64,000 bases of DNA from Trichopria drosophilae (GCA_030407085.1 CM059585.1:97372501-97436500), one strand, 5' to 3'; shown: positions 14,850 through 28,300, counted from the first letter of the stretch. Program-made: numbers and translations. The notes: generated by a model from the sequence alone, not told the origin.

Positions 14850-15045
14850 TATATACGATTGTCGCAATATCCGACGTTGGTTAGATTGCACCAACACCGA
14901 CGCGGTGCAGAAACGGTACTTTGGCGTGGGGCCGAGGAAGCTCCAACAATCGCCTAGAGTCTTGACTCTTTAATTTTTTAACGCACCAGAGGTCAACGGA
15001 TTTTTTCACCCCTTTTTTAAAACTAGTGTATGTAAAAGTACTTAC

Positions 15046-15130
15046 CCAACTCCCCCAGTTCAGGAAACATCTGATAATCCGACTCCAGCAGACCGCCGGT
15101 GCTCCATTGCGGCTCCTCGTTTATTAACAT
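15046..15130 (-). CDS. Probable first coding exon of an unidentified gene (partial)
   Basis: The minus strand reads ATG at 15130, then 28 codons beginning MLINEEPQWSTG and ending MFPELGEL. It closes with a strong donor (G|GTAAGTAC, GT at 15045-15044) in phase 1. The island from about 14.85 to 15.4 kb is clearly richer in GC and CpG than its surroundings. A TCAGTT initiator-like sequence at 15309-15304 would give a 5'UTR of about 180 bases. The peptide is acidic and hydrophobic, as in activation-domain N termini, but I do not recognise the protein. No continuing exon was found in 1-15 kb, so the first intron would be long and the gene may leave the window. It could be a chance ATG before a donor in a 5'UTR. 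Confidence 0.5.
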
Positions 15131-15847
15131 TGTGCCTCCAAAAATCTAAGCGACCCTTGAATGATGAACGGAATGTCGTAGATGAAACACTGTCGAAAGA
15201 TTTCTCGCAAAACAATAGGATTCAAAACAAACGGTTTTTACGAGCCGAACACGGAGTTCCGAGATCCGTCATCGCGTACCGTGCTCAACCCACAACCGTT
15301 CACAACTGAAGGAAACAATCCAGACCGGAGAAGGTCAGGCTAGAAAATCTCCCCCCCCGACAGGGTCAACGTGCGTAGGTGCGCGACGATCGCACCGGCC
15401 GCCATTTTGACGACTGACAGCGCCACTTTCAACTTCCAAAAAATTCCATTTTTCTATATATACAAAAAAATATCGTGGAAATTCGAAATTATGATGAGGA
15501 TACATATTTTTTAATTTTTTTTTGGGAAATTTGTAGGAGAGAATAGAATTTTTTATACATAATTCCTTGGAATTCTCGTTTTTAGTATTCACAGAATTTT
15601 TAATGATGGTTACGTTAAACAAAAATGACATAAAAATTGATTTTGTGGTAGGATTCGTACATCCCCAGCAAACGGGAATGGTTTCATTTTTAATAAAGCG
15701 GTTGTGACCCTTAGCGAGTCGAAACAATAACTTCCCGATCAATCTCTCGTATTTTATTCCGGTTTATTTAACGGACTGGCTATATTCACGTACGTTTTCC
15801 ATATTTTGCGTTATATAGAGAGGTTCTATTTCCGAAATCTACCCATT

Positions 15848-15965
15848 ATTTCTTAAAAAAAACCGACTAGTAAAAAATCGGCATATTGTAAAGAGAATAA
15901 TACTTTTACCGTGTCGGCTTTTTAATATGTCGGTTTTTTACTTGTCGGCTTTTTTATTTCTCAGT
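15848..15965. repeat. TGTCGGCTTTTT minisatellite, locus 1
   Basis: Degenerate repeats of TGTCGGCTTTTT / TGTCGGTTTTTT, with the complementary AAAACCGAC form at the left end. The family also occurs at 18385-18478 and 61996-62212. Confidence 0.6.
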
Positions 15966-16210
15966 TTTTTGACGCGCATCAACAGTTTCCTCACGAAAAA
16001 TGACGGAATTTGTTAAATAATATCATTTTTTCACGTTATTTGTACTATTTTTACTACTTTTTTTTGGAATAACTCGAAAACCGCTCAGCCGATCATGTTC
16101 AAAATCTAATCAGCACGAAGTTAGGTCAGGACGCATCGATTAAAAAAAAATTAATCAATTCGCTTCATCCGTTGAAGAGAAATCGTTGGACAAAATTTGG
16201 TTTTCATCCG

Positions 16211-16247
16211 TACACACACACACACATACACACACAGACAGACAGAC
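16211..16247. repeat. (AC)n then (AGAC)n microsatellite
   Basis: A run of ACACACAC followed by CAGACAGACAGAC, inside a moderately GC-richer dispersed repeat (about 16060-16370) that ends GACCGGGAAGTT. Confidence 0.8.
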
Positions 16248-16492
16248 ATCTCTCTAAAAATGTGTCAGTTTGCTTCTAGTGGTCACAAAACCTGGAGATA
16301 TCATGAAATTAGCATTTTCCATTTTCGAGGTCATTTCAATAACTTCCCTGTAGACCGGGAAGTTAAATAATTCTAAAAATGCCAGAATATTCCTTGGTGA
16401 TATCTAAAACATTTTTGGCCTTTTAAAACGCTCGTAATTTTTTTGTTATAGCATCCAGAAATGTTTACTATGACGCCATTTTGAGATCCAAT

Positions 16493-16698
16493 GAATTTTT
16501 GGCCGGGGAACAAAGTTCCGAAAATCAACACACCGAAAGACCAAAATTTCGATATAACATGGCGCCAACGTGAATTTCTTCACATTGGCTGTGAAAATTA
16601 GACTAAAAGAAAGCAAATTAAAATACCTTGGACTAATATCGAAATTTTAGCCTTTCGGGGATTTGATTTTCGGAACTTTGTTCCCCGGCCGAATTTTT
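16493..16698. mobile_element. Hairpin MITE-like element
   Basis: Arms of about 63 bases, at 16493-16556 and 16636-16698, are near-perfect inverted copies centred on GGCCGGGGAACAAAGTTCCG. The spacer is about 80 bases. No coding capacity. Confidence 0.7.
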
Positions 16699-16772
16699 AA
16701 CGACCTTTCTCCATAGTTTCAATAGAACCTGAATATTCATTTTCGAAATTTTATCGAACGTTAAAAATACAA

Positions 16773-17555
16773 AGATTTGATAATAAAATATTGATATGTT
16801 TCGGTCATAAAAAATAAAAGGATGGTCACAATATAATAAAATAATTTAAAATATACTAAAATTAACGTTTCGACCTCTTGGTGCGAGTCATCTTCATAAA
16901 GGTCGAAACGTTAAGTATATACCTTCATAGGAAGATTACATGAACCTTACATTATTGCAAGTTCGTAACATTACATGGACCTTACAGAAACCTTCTGTAA
17001 CTTTCCGGTAACATTATATGAAGGTGTAAATCTTCCCGTACATTAATGTTAACGAGTAATCTTCATTAATATTATAATGACATTAAATGTTAATCACTAA
17101 CATTACCGTGCAACCTGACTGGAATTTACAGAACCTATTGTAATCTTATGATCGTTATACCTTATGATAACAATATACGTGCACATTAATGGTGATCTTC
17201 ATTATCATTAAAATAACGTTAAATTTTAATCACAATCATTAGCAAAAAATTTTACCTGCACCTTCCAGCAGAAAATTATTGACATGGACCATAAATCCCT
17301 TATGTAAAATCTTGATACTATCGTGATTTCCTTGTATATACTAATTACAATTTGCGAAGATTTTCAACTTCCTTTAATGTTATCAGAAAGTTACATTAAC
17401 ATTCTGTAACCTTCGTGTAATGCTCGTAATTTTTAAGGTTACTGTAACCTTTCTGGGATCTTCTCGTGCTATGAGGGTTTTAAATTATTTCATTACATTG
17501 TGACCATCCTTTTATTTTTTATGACCGAAGCATATCAATATTTTATTAGAATCTC
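16773..17555. mobile_element. Non-autonomous element with about 80-base inverted ends
   Basis: The left arm at 16773-16852 and right arm at 17473-17555 are inverted copies containing GGATGGTCACAAT and TTTCGGTCATAAAAAATAAA. The interior is rich in variants of GTAACCTTACATGAA and includes a small palindrome with AACGTTTCGACCT / AGGTCGAAACGTT at about 16865-16913. No transposase was seen. Confidence 0.75.
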
Positions 17556-18384
17556 AATATTCCGATTGTTCATAAAAAATAACTTTTTTTTTTGTTACGT
17601 TCTTCAAATTTACGCCATATTAGAATTCTTATTGGATGAAACTCAAAATTGACCTCGAAATCTTCAAAGTGACCTAGAAATAAAGTTTTTTTCTACTTTA
17701 ATTTTGATAGGAAATATTTTATTTAAATTGAAGTAAAAATAATATTATTTTAGGTGTTAATAAGTAATAAATAATGTAAAAATAAAACGCGCAATCAGCT
17801 TAATTTTCATTAATTTATATTATGTATTTACTGAATTAAATAAAAATTATTAAAAAGTTAAAAAAGGAACCAACAAAATTCACTACCTAAGAAACATTAT
17901 TTTTGTACGTTTTTTTATTCCGGAAACTGAATTTGAACAACAATTACCTTTAATTATTGCCCTTTTCTGCCTTTCAAAATGAAAACACACGTATCATTTT
18001 TATGAAAAATGTGGTTTTCAAGACAAATTATAAATAAAAATATGATGCATGAAACTGTGCTGACAAAAATTTTAAACTCGTATTATTTATTGTAAAAAAT
18101 ACTATTAAAAAGTGAGATTAATCAGGAAAATAAAGAAAATATAACAGTAAAAATGAAAACTTACGTCTACAACGGAAATAGCCAATGACGATGCTGAAAG
18201 CTGTGAATATATCAGCGACGCCTGGCGGTTACTGTCTTCATCGCAGAACGGGAGAGATTTGTAAACAAAACCCCAAGTGTACTTCTCTAACAATTATGAA
18301 GCATTCGCAAGTTTGTGCATTCAGAATGATTGACAATTTCTCACAAAATACTTCTAGAAGAATCAGAAAGAAGTCATCCGAGTG

Positions 18385-18478
18385 CGAGCTGAAAATCCGA
18401 CAAGTCAAAAAGCCGACACAAACAATTACACCGACAAGCGAAGAGCAATTTTTGACCTGTCGGCTTTTTGATTTATAG
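18385..18478. repeat. TGTCGGCTTTTT minisatellite, locus 2
   Basis: Inverted arrangement: TCAAAAAGCCGACA on the left and TGTCGGCTTTTTGA on the right, separated by about 50 bases. Confidence 0.5.
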
Positions 18479-18959
18479 GTTTTTCTAACAGCACCTAGTC
18501 ACACATTTTACCATCGCAGAAAGTATTCAGAAGCATTCAAAACATTCACGTCAATGCTTCATTTGGAGCAGTGAAGAATTCAAGAACACGATTCAATTCT
18601 TGCAGGAAGATTTAGAATTATTGATACGAAATTATTCACAAAGGTCAATAAATAGAATTCAACGTTCAAAAATGAATAATTTTCAATAATTCGGCTCCGT
18701 TATTTGTTTGCTGCATATAAAAAATATATACCCGAATACTTTTATAAAATTTGAAATACAACTCAAAAAACAAAAATACTCTGTAAAATGGCTTCAAAAT
18801 TATTTAAATACTGTCCAGGTAGAGCTCTAAAAGTGATCTTTAAGAATGCTTATGATGCATCAATTTTAGAGCTTCCAAGACTTCCAAAATAGTCTATTAA
18901 CCTCTTAACTTCGGCAAAATTTTCACAGAAAGTGTCCAAATTGCAGGAAAAATAAAATT

Positions 18960-19300
18960 GTTAGAATTAACTTTAACTTGGTGTCTAAGGGCTTTTTGGG
19001 TCGCTGATAATGAATCTGAATTCAGATTTTAAAAAATCATAATGGCGGATTCAATACTGTAAACCAATTGTCGAAATTCAAATCATTTTGTTTGACATTT
19101 GTTGCGCGGGGATTTTGGACACGCTGATTATGATTTGAAATGAGATTTTGAAATTTTATAATAGGCGATTCAATATGGCGGACAACTTAATAATTCAAAT
19201 CATTTTGATCGGAATTTATTATTCTGGGTTTCTTGAACTGATTACGCATTCTATGTTAGTATTTTACATATTCAAAATGGCGTCAATTTGTTTTTTTTTT
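18960..19300. repeat. Dispersed repeat with AAAATGGCGGATTCAATATGG-type units
   Basis: Two or three imperfect tandem units of about 105 bases carry GGTCGCTGATAATGAATC, ATGGCGGATTCAATA and AAATCATTTTG blocks. Related sequence occurs inverted at about 19535-19745 and again at 46440-46560. Noncoding. Confidence 0.5.
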
Positions 19301-19809
19301 TTTAAGTAAAGCGCGAAACAGTTCGCTTTGTTGCCTGCGAAGAATGTTACTTAAGGCCGGTCATTATAGCAAACAAAAAACTCTCGTGGTTGTTTATAAA
19401 ATAACTATACCAAAGTTCTGTATGCACCTAAAACTTCGATTCTTCAAATTCATTTTTAGTGTTTTTAATACCAGAACTTTAGCCCAATACTCGCTTGAGA
19501 TTTGCAATCGGTAACTCAGAAAATTCCAAATGATTCTATTTTTGTTTAATTTGCCGACATACTGGATTCGCCATTTTGAAGTTTCGAAATGTATCGTCAG
19601 ATTTGTAATCATCGACCCCTCGAAAACCCTCAAGTAACAAGTTTCAAGCAAAATGGTTAGATTTTTCAAAATTATTTTCGCCATATTGAATCTGTCATTT
19701 CGAATTACCAAAATATGACTTCAGATTCGTAATCAGCGACCCCAATAACCTTCAAGCCGTTTTACAAACTTTTTACGCATAAATTTATTGAACACAATAT
19801 CATCCCAAA

Positions 19810-19957
19810 ATTCGAAATGTGCTCTATAAGAAGTCAGATGTCCCATTTTCTGAAGGTTTTCTGAAAATAATGTCATTATGAGATCTTTATGAACTCATGT
19901 TCAGAAAACCCTCGGAAAGCATGACATCTAACCTCTTTTAGAGCACATTTCGAAATC
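19810..19957. mobile_element. Palindromic MITE-like element
   Basis: Arms of about 72 bases pair through ATTCGAAATGTGCTCTA and TAGAGCACATTTCGAAAT, centred near 19887. Diverged relatives lie at 7045-7130 and 20980-21125. Confidence 0.7.
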
Positions 19958-20374
19958 ATTCTAAACTCTTTTATATTTTATTGTGTGGAATAACGAAGAT
20001 TTTGAAAAAATCGTGAAAACTACCTTTAAGAAAATGTTGCTCGAGTTCATTTTTGCATTCGAACGCAAATATACTTAAAGTATACGGTAATGTATAGTAA
20101 TGCATGCAGTAGGAATTCTTTTCGAACATAATAAAAGTATCTTAAGAGTATTTATTATGCATTCATTAAAAAGTATTTAAAAACTGTTCTTGCTTGATCG
20201 TACATTTTTCAGTCAATACTATTTTAAAAATAACTCCATTTTTTAATGAGCATTCTTATAAATATCCTTTTGTTTTCTAAGAAATTCTTTTTTCAAAATC
20301 AACTCTTCTGTAGCTCTTAATAAACATTAACATACGGCGAACATTCGTTACAATTCTTAATAATTAGTCGTAAA

Positions 20375-21818
20375 AAGATCTCAAGAACGTACAAAACTTC
20401 ATCTAATATTTTAATTTAAATGATAAGTATTAACTCTTTAAGGGATCTTTAAGAGCTCTTTAAGCGTAATTGAGGTGTCCTTTAAGAAGACATAAAGGAC
20501 TCTTTAAGTGTTATTTAGGAAGTCTTTAAGGACTCTTAAAGAACTCAAAGAACTCTTAAGTATAGTTTAAGCAACAATATTTTAAGAAATTATAAGTATT
20601 AACTCTTTAAGGGATCTTTAAGAACTCTTTAAGTATTATTGAGTCGCTACTTAAGAACACATAAAGAACTCTAAGTACTATTGGGGAATTCATTCAGGGA
20701 TCTTAAAGAACTCTCTAAGTGCTCTTAAAGAACTCTTTAAGAGGTATATTCTATTTACGAAGTAGTTAAATCCGTTTCAGAGACATGCGCTCTAAATTTT
20801 CAATGCAAAAGTATTAACAATCACGATCCATTTCTTCTCTATTCGAATTATTTTAATAATTTCAAAGAAATTGAGAAGTAAAAATATTAATTCAGAATCG
20901 TAAATACGAATTCATTTAGATTCTAATTTTTATATTTTCCAGACAGCAAACGTATAAAATAGTTCAGAAAGAGCTCGCCATGTGCTCCAAAAGAGGTCGC
21001 ATTGCGTCACATTATGAGATTTTTGTGAACTTGATATTGTAAGCTCAAGCTCAGAAACTGCTCCGAAAGTGATGCATTTGATTTCTTTTAAAGCACATTA
21101 AGAGTTCATACTGAAACTCATTTTCATTTTGTTTGCTAGGATAATTCTACTGCATTAAAATACTTTTCAAACATTGCAATTTATACTAAATTTTACTACA
21201 AAATTTAGCAAAATTTACTACAAAAATACTAAAATTTACTATTTAGAACATTTTAATATTTTTGTAGTAAATTTTGCTAATAAAAAAGAATTTTTAGTTA
21301 CTTCTTTTCCTCCCTGTTATGAAGAAAAATCGTATACTTCCCTCGGGAAGTAAAAAAGAATGCCTCAGACTGCGTGTAATTTTTACCCGAGGTGAAGCCG
21401 AGCCATTCTTTATTTTACCTCCCTCGTTGAGTAATATACTATTAGACGTAAAAATCCGAATTAAAAACGTAGTTAAGAAGTCTTCGAGAGCACTTAAAGA
21501 GTTCTTCAAGAGCCACTGTAAAATAATTTTTAAAAAAATATCTCCTCAATAGCACTCAAAGAGTTCTTTAAGAGTACTTAAAGAGCTCCCAATAACACTC
21601 AAAGAGCTCCTCAATAACACTTAGAGTTCTTCAAGAGCCATTAAAGAGCTCCTCAATAACACTCAGAGTTCTTTAAGGGTACTTGAAGAGCTCCGCAATA
21701 ACACTTAGAGCTCTTCAAGAGTCCATAAAGAGTTCTTAAAGAGCCCTTAAAGAGTTCATACTTATGATTTTGTTTAAATATTAACCTTGAAGAAGTTTTA
21801 TACGTTCTTGAGATGTTT
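20375..21818. mobile_element. Foldback element with tandem subrepeats in both arms
   Basis: The left arm (20375 to about 20760) and right arm (about 21490 to 21818) are inverted copies. The outer edges match over about 75 bases (ATCTCAAGAACGTA...AAGTATTAACTCTTTAAGGG). Inward of this, both arms hold many short repeats of AAAGAGTTCTTTAAGAG type, with roughly 40-45-base spacing in the right arm. The middle contains a diverged palindrome (20980-21125) and a small hairpin (21205-21280). No protein is encoded. Confidence 0.75.
21205..21280. repeat. Hairpin of TTTGTAGTAAATTTTGCT
   Basis: AGCAAAATTTACTACAAAAA (left) and its inverted copy (right) are separated by about 16 bases, inside the foldback element. 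Confidence 0.7.
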
Positions 21819-22386
21819 TTATTAAATTTTAAAACATTTTGTTGCCCAATATAAAACAGCAATACTCAATTAATATACTTTGCATGTCTTCATTTTAATT
21901 TTTTAAATTTATACTTTTAAAATTTACAAAATTCTTAAATTTCTTAAGACCGAGTGAACAAAAAAAAAAGACCGGTAAGAAATAATTGTCAGGATTATAA
22001 AAAGACCTCGAATTGATAAATACGTACCTGCATCCCAGTCAATTAAAATGTATTGGTAATATTTTTGGAAATTGAAAAGTGAAATTGAAACGACATTATT
22101 TCTTTTGACGTACTTGATTCACTAAACAAAATATATCATGACGTAAACCATAAAAATAAGTATGATAAAAAGTAATTGAAGTTAGTAACATTAGTAATTT
22201 ACGTTAATTATAACTTTTCTTTGTAATACGGTCAGTTATTTCGTATACCGAAATATATATACAGGTTTTAATAAGCTGCAAAGACATTTTATAAAAACAA
22301 TGTTTTATAAATTTTATACGTATTTATATAACAATAAAAATGGCTATAATTACAATAATAATTGTATTCTACGTATAATACACTGC

Positions 22387-25300
22387 TTACTTCATCTTCT
22401 TCTGTTTTAATAAATGATTTCTTAGTGCGATTTGCTTATCCTTAAAGGAACGCTTGACTTTCCCTCTCACCTTATGCTTAACCATTTGATAAGCTTTTGT
22501 TTTCCTCTTTTCTCGATTAGTTGTGCTGCAATGAGGATTCTGCCTACCGTCTTTGTAACCGAATTTCTCTCGGTCCTCTTGACCTTTCTGTAACGTAAAG
22601 TACATTTACGCATTAAAAACACCATTTGTGCCTTATACCACTTTAATTCACTTACCTTGATACTTTCGATCCTCGCTTGTTTGTCATGTTTACGTTTTTT
22701 GTAAATGTTTTCGATATCCGACAGTTTGACAAGTTCCCCACGATTTCCATCGTCTTCGGCTGGTCTTTTAATACCTCTTTTCGCAAAAGTAACTTTTTGT
22801 TTAATTAATGCCATATCAATTTTTTTAAAGTCCTCATCCGTCAATATACGATCCACCGACACTACTGCGGCTTTAGCTTTCTTCTCTACCGTATATTCTA
22901 CTTTCTTTTCTTCCTTTTGTTTCATTTTCAATTCGATTTTCCTCTTTTTCTTTTCTACTTTCGTCAATTTTGCTTTTGGTAACTTCTTTTCCTTTTCCAC
23001 ATTTTCAGTACTTTTCTCACCATCGTCTTCTTCGCTTTCACCTTCCGAATCGTCTTCATCCTCTTCTCCGCTTTCAGCTTCATCATCCGAGACCCATTCT
23101 CCTCCATCTTCATCGTCGCTACTATGATTTACATCGACCCATTGCTCGTCATCCTAAAACACAACATGTAGTAAATTTTGATTCCAATTTTCATCGTACA
23201 ACTTTACTTACGTCACTGTTTTCGCTGTCAACTTCGACTTCATTTCTGTGCTCTTTCTCCGTCAGTACTTCTGCTCCGGGAATAAAATCATTAGCGACTA
23301 TCTGACCGTATTGCAAAGGTTCTGCTGCTACCGATTCTTCTGTTGGTCTCGCTTTATTTTTCCTTTCGAGTAAATCTGGCATTGTGCGTCTGTAGAACCC
23401 GATCAGTGATCGCGCAGCCATCATCACGCTGCGATCCTTATGTTTTTTATATTCTGCAAAATAGTTCAGTAAGTCGCCGTTCATCGCCAGTGGACATCTT
23501 ATACAAATCTCTCGAACTGCGTTGATCCTGAAATAAATTACAATTAACCCCAATTTCTAAAATGTTTGCAAGAAAAGTGAAAATATACCCGATAGCCATA
23601 ACGTCTCCTGCGTTTCTTTGGGTAACGAAATTATTTGCCATAGTTGTTAACACTGGTTCCAGTAATTCTGGAGGGACAAGTTCGTGGGATGCTTGTGCAA
23701 TAAACTGTAACAACTTGGTAACCTCTGCAAAAATTCACCCAACATAAAACATTTTGTAGTTTAACTAAAATAAATTCCAACTTACCTCGCTGATGCGGTT
23801 GCAAGAAACGTTGGATGTACGGATAAAAATTAAAAACAAACAGATTATGGAGGCCGATAAGTCTGGAAATTACATCGAGTGCCATGATTTTAACTTCGAA
23901 TCGATCGTTATTCTTCTCAAGTTGTTTAAATAATTTTTCCGAAAGACCTTGGGGATCGTGAATCAAGTGCAAGGCAGAGAAATTAAACTGCGGTGCCCTC
24001 GATTTCTTTTTCTTCGATTTCTGAAAAACCAAATTTATGTAACGCGAAATTAATACAAGACGTCATTTGCAACTTACGACGTATAATTGTTTCGCCTTCT
24101 TTAGTTGTTTGTCTCGTTTCTTCGTTTTCTTGTTTACTTTGTTCGCCATCATGACCTCTTTAATATTTGGTTCGTCGTCGCTGTCACTCTCGTCGCTATC
24201 CTTCTCTTCGGGATCTGTACCCAAAAAGAACTTTAAGCTCGCCACCATGACTTTGGTAACTTTCGAAAAGCATCCGGTCGCAATAACATTCACAGTTTTT
24301 GCATCGTTCCAAACGTTTTTGTTGTACAGTTCGATCATAATGTCCACCGACATTTTGGCAGCTCTTGCGTTGGTGTCTTTCAACATCGTAAACATGAAAT
24401 TTTGCAAAACTGAATTAACCTTCGCATTTTTGTGTTTGGCATTGACGTTCTTGATATCGGTGATAATATGAGTTTCTAGAAACTTTCGCAGCGCCTTATC
24501 TTGACTTCGTAGCAGTTGAAAGAACAGACTCAGCAGAGCCGTAGGTTCGAGAAGATTTTTATTTCGTAGAAGGATTAATGTTCGGCATAATGTCTGCGGC
24601 ATTTATTAAAACGTTAATTTTACTAATTGACGCAGAATATAAAAGAAAAGTAAATATGTACCATTCGCATTTCACTATCGAGGACCGTGTTGTGAGTTTC
24701 AAGAATTTCAATGAGTTCTTGCGGAAATTTAACGAGTTCCTCAGGATAGCAATGTGCCACCTACAAAAAAACAAATCTGGTATTTGAACAAGCTGAACAA
24801 TACTTTTTTAGTATATTTATATTGATATTGATATTTATTGCACACATACAGTAATACAATGTAGTATACATTATCATACATTAATTCTAACTCATATATG
24901 ATTATTATGGCACATAAATAATATTTCCAGTATATAATTTAATTGCGTGTATGTTAGCAATTTAGATAAATTTTTCGCAAAATTTATAGGATGCTTGAGC
25001 TTAGCTCGTCTGCATCCAGATGTATCATTATATTGTAAAATTAATGGCGTAGTAGTTTTCGATGATGTTCTTGTGCTTGTGAAGTACAGTGTTATCCCGT
25101 AAAAAACTTCCATATATCAGGTCTATTTAGTATCCAGCTTTTGATTGCTTTGTCTTTAGATCTTAACTGTCTTATTTTGGTTTTTTCTATCTTATTGTAA
25201 ATTATAGGTGCAATATATAAAAAGGATCTTCTGCTGCTTGTTTTTTTCCAATTTGGAATTTTTACAGTTTCTCTATCGTGGATACGCGTCTTCTTTAAAA

Positions 25301-28300
25301 ATTTCACTGGTTGAAAGTAACCGTCCTTTATAGATGTTCTTAAAGCTGTGTAACAGTAGTGTTGTCTGATGTTCATTATTTGAGCTTGCTTAAATATTTC
25401 TGATGTTGTAATTTGATTCCTGTAATTACTGTATATTATTTTTAAAACTCTCGATTGTAGTGATTGCACTCGACGTATAATTTTGTCATATGCACCTCCC
25501 CAGGCAACAATTCCATATGTCAATATTGATTCAAATATTGTAAAATATATCGTGCGTAGTGTCTTAATATTCATTATCCTTTTTAACCTATAGAAAACTA
25601 GGTATCGAAGTTTGTTAATAATAAGTTCTATATGTTGAGTCCATTTTAATCTATAGTCAAGCTCTATTCCTAAATATTTTATGCATTTAACAATTTGGAG
25701 TACTTGATCGCTTTGTTGATGGCCATTATTATTTCATTTAATTTCTCGTATATTTGGAATACTGTCAGCATAGGAACCGAAAGTTATTAGTTTTGTTTTT
25801 TTTATATTAACTGTTGGTAGATTTGCTGCAAACCAGTTCTTGACCTTTATAAAGTCCTCCTTTGCCGTTTTTAATACATCTTTCCACGTTTCTCCAGTAT
25901 ATATTATGGCTGTATCGTCTGCGTAACTAATTATTTTTCCTACTGTTGTTGCTGGAATATCATTAATATATATATATTGAACAGGATATGTCCTAATATC
26001 GTGCCTTGTGGTACCCCATTTATTTATTTATTTATTTATTTATTTATAAACGGGTATACCCCATAATTTACAAGTGTACATAGTATCTATTAGATGAAAA
26101 TAGAATATATGAAAATGTAACGAAAAGAATGTCTCAATATTGACGCACTGTAGATTTGATCTTTAACATAGCCGTTGAAAGTTGGAGTTCTTGAAGGTGT
26201 GGTAGGTTAAGGTTACCCTGGCGATGGAGTTTGTTAAGTTGTTGGCAACATCGTTACATGTAGGATGTAGTTCCTAGCAGAAACTGGAATTTGGAATAAA
26301 TTTGTAGTTCTAATAGTGTAGTTAGGTGAAGAGAAATTAAGTAGGCTATAGAGCTCCGTACTATTAATTTCGCCAATTATCAATTTGTATAAAAAGATCA
26401 GATCATTAGCCTTACGTATTGATGCTAGAGTCGGTATCTTAAATTTACGTCCAACTACATGATAATCATGATCATATAAGTTCATTGGATTTCCAGATTT
26501 GAAGGCAAGGTATCTAAGCATTTTATGCTGAATTTTTTCTAAACTATAAGAATGTATCATGTAATGTGGAGACCAGAGTACTGAACCGTAGAGTAGAATC
26601 GGTTTGGCTAGCGTGTTATATAGTTGGACGATTGTGTTTGTTGAATTGAAATCCTTGGAGTTCCGAATGAGAAAGCCTACCACCTTAAGGGATTTTTTCT
26701 TAATACAGTCCAAGTGAGGTATAAAGGTGAGGCTCTCATCAAACACTATGCCTAGGTCTTTAATCATAGTCTCTCGGTTTACTAGATTATTTGAAAGGAG
26801 ATAATCAAAAATAAAAATATCATTTCTTACATTCCCTCTAGTTCGTATAGTGATCTTAATTTTAATGACAGTTCTCACTCTCATAAGTTGGATATGGTTT
26901 TAATCACTCCCGAGATGATTAGTAATGTTTGTTCTAGGGTTAAAGAGACAAGTAGTCCTGGCCCTGATTCATTACCGTACTCTTTTATCGTTAATATTAT
27001 GCCGTATATTTTTAAACCATTATCTGTTTTATTTAACCGATCGTTAGAATCAGGAGTAATGCCAGTAGCTTGGAAAAAATCGTTTGTAACTCCGATTTTT
27101 AAGAGTGGGAACAGACATGATATTATAAATTATAGACCCATCTCCATTATTAGCCTAATACCTAAGTTGTTGGACCTTCTTATTGCTGATAAACTTGCGG
27201 ATTTCATTAGTATTAATATAATAGGCGAACAACATGGGTTCATAAAAATCCGGTCCACTACTACTAATCTTTTAATTTTTTGTAATGATATATCTCGAGC
27301 TTTAGAGATGGGTTTACAAGTTGACGCGATTTATCTTGATTTTGCCAAGGCTTTTGACAAGGTTGACCATGGTTTACTTTTGGAAAAATTGTCTTTAGTT
27401 GGAGTTTGTGGTAACCTACTTAGATGGTTTGCATCATATCTGGAGAATCGCTACTCTATAGTTAGGTTAAAAAATTATCTTTCCGATGCATACTTGGCAA
27501 CATCTGGAGTGCTGCAGGGTTCGCACCTTGGACCGCTTTTATTTATACTCTTTATAAATGACATTAGAGAGAGTGTTGAGTTTTCTAAGATGTTGCTCTT
27601 TGCTGACGACATTAAGTTATATTTTACGATTAAGTCACCCATGGATGCATCAAAGCTTCAGAGGGACATTCAGAGGTTGGGAGAGTGGTCAACGGTTAAT
27701 CACCTTCCATTGAATATAGTTAAATGCCAAACCATCTCCTTTTATCGAAAGAAACGGATTATAGAATTTGATTATCGTATAAATAACACATCTCTGGAAT
27801 CGGTTAGTTCTATATTGGATCTTGGTGTTGTTGTTGATTGCTCTCTTAAATTCTCTGATCATGTCGATTATGCGGTTTCGAGGGCTTATGCATCACTGGG
27901 GTTCTTGAAAAGATCGGTGAAAGATTTTTCTGATGTTCACTCCATTATTTACTTGTACAAGTCCTTAGTCTTGCCACATCTGATGTATGGGTCCATTATC
28001 TGGACTCCTCACTATTCAAAATATGCTGATCGCCTGGAAGCTGTACAGCGTAAATTTCTACGGTTTTTATCCTTTAAAACTTCCAATCCGATGGCTTACT
28101 ATAATCATAATTTTTCACACATATCCGTTTTGTTTAATATTTCTACTATTGCTTCATCTCACTCTGTGACTGATCGGGTATTCGTATATAGATTGGTTTC
28201 TCATCAAATTAATTGTAATGAATTGCGTTCACTATTTCTTCCTCGTCAACTTAATTACCCTATTAGAAATCCGAGAATTGTGTTGGAAGGAAGTAATAGA

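Noticed and set aside
15335..15742. 135-codon open frame on the minus strand
   Set aside because: It has no ATG at its start (TTG), no recognisable motif and a low-complexity composition, and lies in the putative promoter/5'UTR of the exon at 15046.
18185..18478. 97-codon plus-strand frame
   Set aside because: Its C-terminal third is the TGTCGGCTTTTT minisatellite and the rest shows no domain; likely chance.
22705..23305. Plus-strand frames opposite SDA1 (serine-rich)
   Set aside because: Shadow frames of the acidic and lysine-rich SDA1 exons; no independent signals.
26017..26046. (TTTA)n microsatellite as an independent locus
   Set aside because: It is the A-rich tail of the minus-strand retrotransposon.
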